DNA from: Conoideocrella luteorostrata
Lineage: Eukaryota > Ascomycota > Sordariomycetes > Hypocreales > Clavicipitaceae
Length of the DNA stretch: 64,000 nucleotides
Direction of reading: 5' to 3'
NCBI GenBank assembly: GCA_032433595.1
Contig: JASWJB010000076.1
Location: 83,362 to 147,361 of the forward strand
Part shown: positions 36,916-48,182 of the stretch, in pieces
Numbering within the stretch: the first letter of the stretch is position 1
How the letters are laid out: each line of letters opens with the position of its first letter
The notes under the pieces: model-generated
The model's input: the letters and a program-made list of their open reading frames with translations, nothing else
Databases searched by the model: none
What the model was told of the DNA's origin: nothing
Translations under genes and position numbers: made by a program

Positions 36916-38675
36916 GCTTTGTTATTCGGTCTTTGTTGAAGTGCAAGTCTCTCATCCGGCCCTTTTGAATCGCCAGAGCGTTTAAGACGATGAAACTGCC
37001 ACTCACCATTTGAGCAGAATTGATATGCAATTCCCGCCGGCCATTCTGTTCCGACAACAAAAAATCCCCTAAAAACAACTACTCGATCCTTTGTAACGAC
37101 AAGATTTTAATCCTTTGTAAAAGTTTGATGATCATAATGATATCCTGTCTCTCATTACTCACTCTATTTTACTTTTCGTCCATTTCCAATATACTCTCAC
37201 CACCACATTGCAAGGTGTAGCCACGAGAAAACATGGCTATCGCCTGCAACCAGCCAGTCTTTTCACAAAGCACGATACGCCCAATCATAAACCATCTCTT
37301 TATGGTCGAGGCCATTTATTTTGTTTGTCTTTCATATTTACTTTAACCTTGGATGACTTATTCATCGACTGCAACTCCGGCTCTGCCTTTGCCCTAAAGA
37401 TTGCAGCCTTCCGCATTCTCAAGCATGAAGCTGGGAGACCTGGTTTCTGCGACTTGCTAACCGGCCAACCATCTCTCTCTTTTTTTTCTTTTTTTTGGTA
37501 TTTCGAAGCAAATTAGACCTTGGCATACATATGCTTGGCCTGGAAAGGACAAATGGTTGCGTCCGTCGAACTGTCCATTTCACGAAAGAATTGTGACACG
37601 GATAGTAAGGCGTTGTCTGTTTTCTGCTTAGGCATTGGACTTCTTCCTGCTTTTACGTGTTGATTGAGACCGACTGAATTTTCAACATTGAATTCTGATT
37701 ACCGGCGATGGTTGGGATTTTATAAGTACTATTACTTTGAGTATACCTTAAGTTAATATGGCGTCCAATTTTGGATTGGACAGCATTTACTATTTATTAC
37801 TACAGATTGCGGTGGGAAGGGAAGCTGACGAGGCAAAATTGTACCAGAGCACTAGCAGACGAACGTGTGACAGAGCAGCAGATCAGCAAAAGCTGCTGGC
37901 AGAAAGAGAATCTCAATGCTTGCTCATTTGCATTGTGTATAGTCACAGGTCAACATGGCTTAGCAGGACGGGCAGAGACGGCCACGGAGATGATGGTCGA
38001 CAAATAAGAGAAGATAGAGACTGGGAGCGCTTTGATGAATGAACGAGATTTTTTTTCCACTGTTACCAGAACGTTTGATGTCTTGAAATTGCATGTTGAC
38101 ATGATTTACTAGCTAGCGAGTAGGAGAACAAATGCGAGAGACGAGATGACTACCTGAGACTGTAAAATGATGTGGGAATGGATAGCAGATGGACAAAAAT
38201 CGACCAGTAAGTAGCGAACGAGCCGGGGTGGATGCTACGAGGTGTATGGAAGTTATGTACGGGCATGGATCTGGCGTTCAGGCTGGCATATTCCGCCGAA
38301 TAAGCTTCTCACCGCATCTCATTTTTCTCATCTTAGACACTTGAGTTTCGCATTTCACATCCACCAGCTTCCAAATTGATGCTCGTTTTGCTTCATCAAG
38401 AACTGCTACCCACCACTCCCACTAGGCTAAGATTTTTACGTCAAAACCACACGCTTTGGTAGTGTCTCGTGGGATGAAAAGCAGGCAGGCGCATAATAAC
38501 TCAGCGATTCTCCCGCCTATTTTAGTAGTCGCTGATGTGAGGCAGAATATGCTACGATAAAAGAAACATAAAAGGGGTAGTAGGACTACAGTGATTTGGG
38601 GCTGACTTTGTAATCGCTTGTTGAATAGTGATTGCTTTTACAACAAGTAGCGCTGCTAAGGAAATACGTACAATT
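36916..38675. other. 3' flank of the ApsA/Num1 gene and intergenic region
   Basis: AT-rich from 37020 to 37200. Short ORFs at 37208-37516 and 37758-38042 have no recognised content. No gene supported. Confidence 0.4.
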
Positions 38676-38834
38676 TTAAATCAAATCAATGAGCTCCCGA
38701 GGAGCCCCGTTCGAGACAAGGACTAAAGTTGGTCGCGCATAGGCTTTAAAATGCTCTGAAAACCCCAGATTAGATCCCTGAATTTCTTCAGCTACTTGAA
38801 GGACGCTTTTATCGTCGTGGATATCAATTGCCAT
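38676..38834 (-). CDS. Small hypothetical ORF
   Basis: A 52-codon ORF begins at ATG 38834 with MAIDIHDDKSVLQVAEEIQG and ends in a TAA. Composition is protein-like (acidic start, then hydrophobic VLVSNGAPRELIDLI), but there is no recognised family and it may be a leftover exon. Too short to trust without comparative data. Confidence 0.2.
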   Translation of the reverse strand: MAIDIHDDKSVLQVAEEIQGSNLGFSEHFKAYARPTLVLVSNGAPRELIDLI

Positions 38835-40094
38835 GATTACTCATAGGCTGTTTCTGGTTCGCTTTCTGGGTTGACGATCGGATTCGACAGCCTTGTATTT
38901 TCGGAGCTCCCGCTGCTGGAAAACTCGGCCACTTCTGGTCGAAGAAAGCGCTGACGACGATGTCGCCGACACGAATATCATGCACGCCGGGTGCACCTCC
39001 TCAACCGATGCCCGACCATCACGCAGATTTTGACCTTGGGAAAAGCTACGAGGAGCGATTAGTGCTCAGTCGCTGAGGTTTCTTGCTGCCTCGCTGGACT
39101 CCGTACACACGGGCTAGGACAGCCGATTCGACAGGGTAATCGTTTTAGTGAGATGCTGGTATCCGTGCCTGGGTTCCATGGAGTAGCGCCCAGAAAAGAA
39201 GAAAAAAATAGGTGCATCGACTGTTGTTGAATGAACCAACCAATTTCGCCGGTGTTAATCGTTGAGTCAAGAAAAAAGAACAAAAAAGAGTGAACCGGTC
39301 AGTGAGTGACCCGGTACGTCGGTCCTCTGGATACGGGCTGTGTGCGATATGACAGCTGGCCAAGGCCTAATCGCCAGACGCCGTGCAGTGCGACACAAGC
39401 AAGATCGGCAGGCGCCATCTCTGAAACGGCGACAAGGACGCACCAAAGACCCATGAGGCAATGCCAACTGTTTTTCGTTGCACCGGAGGACCACAAGGTA
39501 AGTAAAGTGTGTCTTTGTACGTTTTGCGCCCGGGTATGTCGTTCTCTGTGAATCGCCTACCACGGTCGGTGAACAAGTCTGGATAATTTTGAGCCTCATT
39601 CAACTAACATGCCGCTGTTCTGTGAATGGGTGAGCGTCTGTGTGATCGACCGCAGACCGGCGGAGAGCCGCAGATAGATATATCGTGGTCTCCGGCCTGC
39701 GACCTTCAGAACCTGGCCGTCGTTCGGCCAGTATGAGAAGCAGATTCACTGGATTGGGGGAGGAACACCCGGTCAGTCCTCTTAGATAAATGACGAGTCC
39801 ACTCTAATTGATCGCGGTCAGATCAAGCAGTGGACGCCTCCGCTGTTTCAGTGCTCAGGCCCCATGTACTATGACATCTTTGTTCAATTGATACTATATA
39901 GCTTGCGAGATCTTCCTGTATCTGGCGACGAGTCGGATCTGCCCTTCAACCTCCAGCGGACAGCATCTACCAACCTCGCATAGGTATCATCCCTACTTCC
40001 TAAATGCGTACCATTTGTGCAGCGTCAATATGAAAGTTTGGTCAAGGGCGAGACATGGAATGGATATATGAATCCATAGTCCTTAGCTCTAAGT
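38835..40094. other. Intergenic region
   Basis: Overlapping ORFs of 60-110 codons on both strands between 39059 and 39603 are mutual shadows without recognisable motifs. No gene supported. Confidence 0.35.
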
Positions 40095-40349
40095 CTAACG
40101 CCCCAAATGTAGACGTCGTTCTTGATCCTCTAACTCATTGAGTTTGGTTATCCACTTATGAAATTCCTCCTCAATTTCCTTTTTCTTCGGATCGTCGGAG
40201 TCAAATCTGCGAGCATCCGGGTTTTCCTTGACATAGCAATCCAGGTCCTCTCTTTTCTGCTCTATCATGGCCATGGTGCTGTTGATGGCTTTCGACAAGG
40301 CCGCTTGTTTTTCAGCGAACTCGGGAGTCTCGTTAGGCTGGGGAGACAT
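40095..40349 (-). CDS. Small coiled-coil protein, hypothetical
   Basis: From ATG 40349, 84 codons: MSPQPNETPEFAEKQAALSK to the end ELEDQERRLHLGR. The sequence is highly charged, with heptad-like spacing of Leu/Ile in the second half (EIEEEFHKWITKLNELEDQE), suggesting a helical or coiled-coil protein. The longer upstream extension of the frame to 40490 is Arg-rich and looks non-coding, so the internal ATG is preferred. No known function; Glu/Lys-rich codon use supports real coding. Confidence 0.45.
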   Translation of the reverse strand: MSPQPNETPEFAEKQAALSKAINSTMAMIEQKREDLDCYVKENPDARRFDSDDPKKKEIEEEFHKWITKLNELEDQERRLHLGR

Positions 40350-41468
40350 GCTTAGGCGTTTGCTTGGGCGTTTGCTGCAAATCCTTGTTCTGGGATGATG
40401 GAGGCGTGAAAAGGTTGTGGACTGGACAAAGTACAGCCGGAGCCGGCGCGTTGAACGCTTGGTGTGCTGAGGGGCGTATAAAACTGCCAAGAATCGTCGG
40501 GTTATGTCTTGCTGGGAAATCTTGTTTCGTTCGTTTTTCCTTTTATGTTTGCGGAATTGGTCACTTTAAATTGAGATCTGATAGAGAACAGCTCGAAACG
40601 AAAAATAGCTCGTGGCAGACAAACTCGCGAGCAGACTACGATTTATATACTTAACTATGTGGCAGATGTGGATGCGAGGCCGTGTGTAACGCACATTCAC
40701 ACGTGGGTGAGTATGTAGGTATCCGTCTGGCTTAATTAGTCGTCTGCAGGTAGGGATTAACTGTTTTGCTCCTCGTGCAGACTTCTTTGTCAGTGTCAGT
40801 AAAGAAGAACTGATTCACTACGCTCAACGTTTATACGTGCTGGTCTACATCATCAAGAAGCATTCTGAATGTCGACATTTCGGGACCAGCTACTTGGGAT
40901 TTAGCCTCGTTGTTCACACAGAAGCGTGAGCCACTAACCAGAAACCTCTGTTCAACATCTAACATCACACGAACAGGGCCAGTTCGCAGCGCAGATGGGT
41001 GTGTGCCGAAAACGCGAGGTACGTACACACATTCATATTTGTGCGGGCGAGTAACTAGATAGGTATCCGTCCAAGTATACTCGCATATCTCGGTCTACAT
41101 AAACCAATAAACGCAGGGATTCCTGCTTCGCGCCACAGGCAAAATTACATGATGGGGACCACGCGGCGCAGCACGTGTCGACATAACAGCATAACCGGCT
41201 GTTGCACTCTACCGAAAGCCAAGCAAAGGATCCAGTGTGCATGAATAATTTGTTTATAAGTGCATGTGGCGTGGCCGTGTTGGAAAGCCCATTGGCTGTT
41301 TTGCATTGCCCGAGGACCATGGCTGTTGGCCAACAGACACGCTGTCGGCATCCCCGATTCTAGCCCCCTGTCCCCCGTAACCTTTATAGACTTGCGTCAT
41401 GACACACCTCACTTTCTTCTTATTTCATTCATTTCTTTTCATTCATTACACAGACAAGGCTTGGCGTC
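40350..41468. other. Intergenic region
   Basis: Partial similarity between 40695-40750 and 41030-41075 (both contain GTGGG/GCGGGCGAGTA..TAGGTATCCGTC) suggests a small degenerate direct duplication about 340 bp apart. A CT/TTC-rich leader (about 41410-41455) immediately precedes the ATG at 41469. Confidence 0.4.
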
Positions 41469-42893
41469 ATGAGTGTCACGAATATGCGCGACCAGAACTC
41501 ACTGATTGCCTGGTGCCAAGAGCATGGCATCCCTGACGAGGCTGTGAATGAGCTTCAGGCAATCGTGAGCTCTAGAGGAACCGACAGAGCTGCGTTCTGT
41601 CTGGATATCTGCTTCTCCTATGAATTGGACCAAGGTGGCTCTTTTCGCCATGATTCTAGCCGGCATGCCACGTATTACGTCCAACGCCGAGAGCAGAGGG
41701 TACAGGGAAATCGCTCTACATTACATAATTTTCAACAGCTAGCCTCCCCCCCATCACTGAATGACTTCATAAGGAGTATCACCCACATTGATCTTGTCCG
41801 TCAATCGGTGTTTACCAGATGTATGTTGAGACGATAACACGGAGGAGGAGAAGGAGAAGGAGAGGGAGAAGGGGAAGGGGTTGAGGACAAGACTGTTACT
41901 GACAGACAACGCTGCCAGGGCAAAGCGCAGGGTACTCTGCAAATATACCCAATCTCGACAGGCGGCAAGGAACACCCTTCCCAGGCCAATTGCAGCACTA
42001 TCTTTATGGTCCATATCTCGAAGTCTCCTGCCAAAGGTTTGAGTGCGCACCGGCCGACGAGGCCTATACTCTCCTTTGGGCCAAAACAGAGACAGGATGG
42101 GAATCCACGAGAACTCCGACCTGCTGCATAGTTGAGGAGCCAGAAATGGAAGTCGCCGTGATGAGGTACATCATCGAATGCATGCCCAGGTCCTGGGCCG
42201 AGAAGGCCCCAGGCTGGCTCGGCCAGTTACTCGAGCTCGTCGAGCCAGAAGTTGACCTGCTGGTCGGATTGTCGATGCAGCTCTGGACCGCCAACAACCT
42301 GCACATGAAGGGCTGGATCTGGAGGAGCTCACACCGCGAAGCAGCGGCGCCAAGCGTGATTCAGTACCAAATGAACAGCATACTGGAGCGGTGCATCGTG
42401 GACCTCGAAGCGCGGTTTCTGGTGCTCCTCCAGGCGGTTCTGCAGCGAGACTTCTTCGGCTATGACTGGTCTGCGTTTGTTGCTGCTGTGATATATCTGG
42501 CCGCGCTGGAGCGCGATAGCTGGTCGCTCACGTACTGGCTGCGACCGCAAAGCAATGTAAGGTGATGGCTGGCTGGTTGAATGTGGAACCCTCCCCCCTC
42601 CCCCCTCTCTTCTGAAATGAAGTGTATTGACTTGAGGATCTGGTATAAGCAGACGACACACAGATGGCGACATGAGGACACCCCACGGGAACTCCTGGAG
42701 AAAAATGTCCGCACTGCCAACTGTGTGTTAGCAGCGTTGCGCAGCTCCATGAGCTTACCGGTAAGATTCTTGCCCTGTTTGTATGAAACGGCGTTCCAGC
42801 ATGCAGGCGAGACATATGATGATTTGGAGGATGGCAGTTTGGATGGCTGCTTCGCGAGGCATGCCTTCCACAGAAACACATTTGCGATCGTGA
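41469..42893 (+). CDS. Uncharacterised fungal protein
   Basis: Proposed exons 41469-41820, 41919-42556, 42653-42760 and 42807-42893; phases agree and give 395 codons. Without the last intron the frame would instead stop at 42928. Exon 2 contains MRYIIECMPRSWAEKAPGWL and DLLVGLSMQLWTANNLHMKG, then LERDSWSLTYWLR; exon 3 RWRHEDTPRELLEKNVRTAN. The pattern (W-L then L-LVGLS-QLW, then W-L-YW before a basic helix) recalls the C-terminal helical part of some fungal transcription regulators, but no zinc cluster is present. Function unknown. Oddity: the first intron is filled by a purine-rich repeat (GGAGAAGGAGAGG-type). Confidence 0.5.
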
Positions 42894-42929
42894 AATGGAA
42901 GAGGGAAGTTAGAAACACGGTATTTTAGG

Positions 42930-44285
42930 GTGTCAGATGGCTGCTGATATTGTGGCTTCTTCACGGCATGCATGCAGAGCTTTTATCAGACAATTTGAAC
43001 CTTTGTTTCCTCATCTACTTGAACCACCCCCACTTGGCCCTCCCTGTGTGTTGAACGATTGAACAGTGTTGTCATAGATGGGCTATTAAAAAGAAGGTCC
43101 ATTCCTTTCCGAGTCACACCACTGTCCCGTGCCATTCATTCGGACAGACGGCTCGGCTCGCACTTGTAGTCGTTCCTTTATTGTCTGATAATGTATACAC
43201 AACTAGCTGTACGGTGATGTGTGCCCTTGATCTCTACGAATAAACAATTAGCCAGGTCTCATCTTACTTGGATTTATTTGTCAATAAAACAATTATTTTG
43301 GTACTATACAGGGTCGGGTATGGGGTCCCGGTCTTGGGTCTACATCGCAAAGAAGTCTTCTTCATCCACCCCCCCGGGGGGATATTCGCTTGGATCCGTA
43401 TACCTGTCGGCACGGTGAATGAATGGAAGAGAGGTTCCCTTGCATTTCGCAGCATATTCACCGCCACATCACCTGAGTTTGAGAGTGACAACGACCCTGC
43501 TTCGAGCCACCCTACTGCCTTGGGACCTCTCAAGCGCGCTGTCTCTCTCAACCCTACGTGACACGGCAGCGCACATGCGGAGAATGAAAGGCACGTCCTC
43601 GACCAGAACCTACTGAGAGCTTTGGACGGTCATGTTCCGGTCTCGAATTGCTCCGCCTGTTGTTATTACTTGTCAGCACGCATCCATCACGAATAACCGA
43701 GTGCGTGTACGGGGCTGCCGATGAAATCGATGCCAACAGGAGACCTTGGATGAGTCCTGTTGGTGCAGAGTAAGAGCATGGTATGTAGCAAACTCTCGGT
43801 TATGAATTCTTGATATGGTAGAAACAGGACTGGCCATTCGCTTCGTAATGTCTCCCCGAAGAGAGATGACTCGTTACCTGCCCACCGGACCGCGGTAAGC
43901 CCCAACGGTCTAAGAGGTGTAAATCTAAATGATGAATTCCCACGCGTGATGCAGGCCCCTTTTAGTTCGTAACAGCTCACCAACAGAAGGATGATTGGGC
44001 TCTTCTCTACCAACCCTGCGCCATCTATCCGCAGCTAGCAGGGTCTTGACGACGGATTCTCAGCGTGGGTGAACGTGAAGTCAGACGGGATTCTCCAGTT
44101 TCGTGTCCGATGCTGGCCAGTGCTCAAGTTGCCTCTAGAACGAGAACTGGTTTCCTTTACCTGCATCTGCGCCACCTCTCTGAAAGTAGCAAATACCTCC
44201 GCGAATCAAGGTGTTGTGGATGATAATTCACCGGCAACCTACCCCCTTCCTCTTCGTGTGAAGTACGCACCCGGGGGACCGTATA
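42930..44285. other. Intergenic region with possible C-terminal exon fragment
   Basis: Mostly non-coding by eye. A minus-strand frame from 43468 to a TAG at 43340-43342 ends in the protein-like sequence DPSEYPPGGVDEEDFFAM; it has no start and no obvious upstream exon, so it may be a decayed gene end. Nothing else supported. Confidence 0.3.
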
Positions 44286-44395
44286 CGTGACCTTTCACGG
44301 CTTCCTCTACCAAGTTGCAAGGGGGTCTCGAAATCTGTCCCTCGCATGCCTGCCGACCCCATTGCAACTTGGTAGGGAAGACGTGAAGGGTCACG
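44286..44395. repeat. 110-bp foldback hairpin
   Basis: Left arm 44286-44326 (starts CGTGACCTTTCACGGC) and right arm 44355-44395 (ends ACGTGAAGGGTCACG) are reverse complements with only about four differences, one being a single-base bulge. The inner arms include CTACCAAGTTGCAA against TTGCAACTTGGTAG and GGGGTC against GACCCC. The loop is about 28 nt around GAAATCTGTCCCTCGCATGC. If transcribed it would form a long hairpin of the kind processed to small RNAs; alternatively it is a solo foldback/MITE. No target-site duplication was identified and no ORF explains it. Confidence 0.85.
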
Positions 44396-46210
44396 CAAAT
44401 TGTCCTCGACTTGGCAGACCGACAAAACCACATAGTCGGTACGAACCGAGCTGCTTTGAGCATCATCATCTCCGTATGCCCCGTAGTCCTGCCAGAATTG
44501 TCTCTCATTATCAGCAAGGTTCGGAGACTCAAAATCGAGGGGAATCCGCCCCTGCCCCTGAGACGGGTCGTCCAGCTCTTTGGTGCGCTCCACCGGCAGG
44601 GATTATGTCGCTATCACGGACAAGGACCATCTTGACGACGGTCTTATGTCGGTGTTCCAGAAGGTTGCTTTTCGTCGCGCAAAGAGTGCATGCAGGACGG
44701 GGTACTCCGCGCCATTCTGCGGATGGCGCTCGTGATTATTCGTATGCCAACCAACCAACTAAGTAACTACACAAACAGGGGCGGCCATGTCAGTTGTGGC
44801 CAAAGAGACGAGAAATCAGCGGATAAAGATAATGCCGCAAGCCATATGGACGTCCTAAACCAAAACGGAAAACTTGTGACTTCGTATAGCGGCGAGTCAT
44901 CTGTCTAGCTAGACATTGATCTTGATCAAAATCAGGCCTTTATCACATTCGTTGTGTCCCAAGCTGAAAGGGAAGGCAGGTAGAGACCATATTCATGCCT
45001 GCGCCTTGTGGCGCTCACCACAGACTTGGATGTTGCCTTGACCGTAGTTAGTTCGGGCCAACAACAATCAAGGCGTAGCTTGTTTTCTTACGTATAATCA
45101 CCGGCCATGCAGCTCCCACCAACAGTTTGTTAGGACAAGTGGGAGGCAGGGTGGGGCTGGGTTGTGTGTAATTCCTTGGGATGGGAGATGCTTCGCACGG
45201 GAAAATGCCCCGAGCGCCTCATGGATACCGTAGAATGAAACGGAGCACGCACAGCCTCGTTAAACGCCTAGTGGGCTGCCTAACCATAAAATTTTTCATC
45301 AAAATTGGGTTTCTGATGCGTCCGCAGTGGTGGTTCGAACTGAAAGGGGTCAGTTTGGCATTGTTGTGCCCATGATTTTTGACTCTGTTGGCTCCATTTC
45401 GCGTTCTTGTGACGGTTTGCTATCCGCCAACGCACAGACTCTCTCGTCGGATGCCGGCATCTACTCCGTACCAGACGGGTAAAAACCTGGGCAAGGGCCG
45501 AGGGGAAGGCGGGTCGTGGTAAATTTCTTGTCTTGTATCGAGTATGGAGTACTCAGCTCTTGCAGGGAAATCGCATTCAAGGATCTGATTGGATCATAGA
45601 TATTTCTTGATACCTTTCTTCGGAGGAAAGGTCTGGAGCGCCCTTGTTGTGCGCGCTTTACGTAATCTCAGTCTACTGACTAATCTATGTGTCGCGTGCT
45701 GGGCTGCAGCAGCACCTTTTCGGCGGGGAGAATCACAGCACGGGTACGGAGTAGTACAGACAGAGTGTGCATCGTGGTCGTTCTTTCCCCTTCCATCAAG
45801 CAACAGCTATCCTCGATTCTGTCTCCCAGCTTCCGGAAGAGCTGGTCAAAATGAGTATATCTGAAGATGTCGGGCCAATTAAAGCGCCACATTTGGAGAT
45901 ACTTAGTCCGCCACTTACTTTACCGTATGGTGTCCGTACTCAGTAAAAGCCCAAACTCCTCCATACCTTGCCCGGCTTGTGCCCTCCTTGGCGATTGCAA
46001 GGCGTCACTTTTAGCCAGGCGTCACCTACGGAGTACGGAGAGGGAAACGTCTGTTAGTGCTGTGAGACGTGCAATGCAGCTCTTGGCGCGGAGTAAATCG
46101 AAAGCTTAAATTAGTGGACAGGGGAAGTACGTACTAGTAAAACCCCTGCCATCATAAAAAGCGGGGACCTTACAAGAGAACCATGTCAGTTTTTAATGTC
46201 GCTGTTTAGC
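44396..46210. other. Intergenic region
   Basis: Short overlapping ORFs only. Contains TACGGAGTA/TACTCCGTA-type half-sites near 45463-45472, 45546-45553, 45745-45755 and 46028-46037. No supported gene. Confidence 0.35.
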
Positions 46211-46790
46211 CTACTTCAATAGCCTGGAATGTACGCAGTAGCTGAAGCTGGTTCGACGTTCTGTTTGAGCTGAAGTGAGAGCCTGAGAGTCCTGTTGATT
46301 AACCTTGCCAGACATCCAGGACGCCATGAGCGCTGACGTCCTTGCTCGTGCATAACCTAGACCAGAGAACAGAGGCAATACGATTTCATGTGCCTCACTG
46401 CGGAGAGCCTCAAGAAGACGTTTATGACGAACGCCGCCCAGTGTATCGATTAGTTCGACGTCCATCCCAAGCTGAGGCAAAAGATTCAAACAGTCGACTA
46501 ATTCCGAAAAGCCTATACAATTGGTCACGATAGTTCACAAATTTTAATTTTAATTCCCAGACGCGTGATCCTCTAACTAAAGCATTACATAGACCGGGAG
46601 GTGCTCCTGCGGTTACTTCCACCTGGAGGTTGGACAACGCAATAACTTTGAACCAGGGGACATGATCCAGTTGAAACAAATTCTCAACCATAATATTCCT
46701 CTTTTTCTTCTTTCCTCTGATTCCTCCACCTCCTCGCGCCACCGGATCAACTTTTAGCCAAGTTGTAAAATGCAACATGACGAGCGACAT
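46211..46790 (-). pseudogene. Unrecognised coding-like remnant
   Basis: Two minus-strand frames follow one another: 46790-46480 with APPGLCNALVRGSRVWELKL and 46528-46240 with LLPQLGMDVELIDTLGGVRH then LLEALRSEAHEIVLPL. Their composition looks like protein, but the switch of frame lacks a clear intron and I cannot name a family. It may be the end of a decayed gene. Confidence 0.25.
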
Positions 46791-47174
46791 GACTGGAAAG
46801 AATAAGTTGGTGAAGCTTAGTGCTAACTAACACCTGTAGGAGAGTAGATATAGTGGATTCGTGGGGCACATACCGGTGGCTATAGCGGGCAAGTAGTGGG
46901 TTCTCAGGGTCTCCCAGGGGGTGGCGGGGCGAGAGGTAGCCTCCTCAGCATGCCATCAGGTGTCATGAGATGCCTGTGGTGGAGGCGTTTGGTACTACTG
47001 GGCATGGGAGCCAAAATATCGATACTTTAAATTCCACCAAGTCCCGCGAGCAAACGCCTCCCCTCTTCCTCTTATGCACACGAGACAGCTGTGATCAAAT
47101 CCTTCCAGAGCCACAAGACTTGGAGTATCGGCAGTGTTAACAATGTTCGTGATGTGCCACTGAGTCTGCGGCTG
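46791..47174. other. Spacer
   Basis: No ORF or repeat of note. Confidence 0.35.
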
Positions 47175-47196
47175 TTACGGCCGTTCCGGCATGCAT

Positions 47197-47935
47197 TTAA
47201 GCGTCGTCAGGTGAGTTAGCAAGGCCAAAGGGTGTAATTTGGAACTCGCTCGCCCGGTGCTGGTGTCGTACGACTGCTGAATCTCGTCCGCACGCTCCTC
47301 GCAGCCGAAAATGGTCCGCTCTGCTGCTGCGCCTCTGATCCAACCGGATGCCTCGTACTCCGCGGAGTGCGGAGTGTAGTGCGACCTCTCCTCGGTAGAT
47401 ATTTTCCAGCGTATCCGCTGCTGATGCTCTGTTACTAGGCTCGATTTCCACCATTCTGCGCGTATCCGCATGGACTGGAGCATCAGCCGCTGCTTGAGCA
47501 GCTTCGATTCTCATTTGACGCGTCCTTAATGGCCTGCACAGAAATCCGGCCACGTTCTGAGAGTAAGCAAGTGTGATACAGAGGGACCAGACATCCATCT
47601 GGTCTGTCTGCGGCCCTGGCGGGTTGCTGCCTAGCTCGGGTGCCGTATAGATGTTGTTCCGACGAACGATTGAGCCTTGTACACCTAGTTGGCAAGACCA
47701 AAGCCTGCAAGATAATACTCATAGCCGCCAGAGGGCAGAGGTGTAAAAAGGATGTTTTCAGGTTTTACATCTCGGTGAATAATCCCTTCGGCCTTAATAT
47801 AGTTGAGGGCCTGGACCATCTGCTGAAGAAGGGGCTTCGCCAGACCGGAAACGACTGTATAATCCTGTTAAGGAGACATGTGGAATTTGACAACGAGGTG
47901 AGCGCGGCGGACCCGTATGTTGGTTGGTGAATAAG
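47197..47935 (-). pseudogene. Protein kinase relic
   Basis: The catalytic core of a eukaryotic-type protein kinase is visible on the minus strand: MVQALNYIKAEGIIHRDVKP and ENILF carry the HRD-like loop with Asp and Asn. The next motif reads AGFGLAN where DFGLA is expected, so the metal-binding Asp is lost. A stop (TAG) follows at once near 47685, and sequence resumes in another frame as GSIVRRNNIYTAPELG (APE motif) and MDVWSLCITLAYS (helix F), then PSNRASAADTLENIY. The N-lobe is missing; the sequence before the core hits a stop. Loss of DFG plus a frameshift shows inactivation. It lies under 3 kb from an intact kinase gene on the same strand, but the two are not obviously recent duplicates. 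Confidence 0.7.
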
Positions 47936-47989
47936 TAGGCTTCAAACGATTTACGTTCAAGGATACCGATACCAAAGATAGAAAAAGGT

Positions 47990-48182
47990 AGGGAAAGAGA
48001 AGGAAAAAGAGGGAAGGAGAGAGAAGGAGAGGGAAAGAGAGGGAAGTAGAGGGGAGAAAAGAAAAGGAGAGAAAAAGGAAAAGGAAAAGGAAAAAAATAA
48101 AATAAAAAAAGAGGGAAAGAGGGAAGAATAAAGAAGGAGATGGAAAGAAAAGGAAGGAGAGGGACGGAGAGGGACGGAGAGT
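47990..48182 (+). repeat. Homopurine tract
   Basis: About 190 bases consisting almost only of A and G on the plus strand (GGGAAAGAGAGG-type units, ending in a GAGAGGGACG duplicate). Only a handful of pyrimidines interrupt it. Such tracts can form triplex (H-DNA) and often mutate quickly. Confidence 0.9.
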
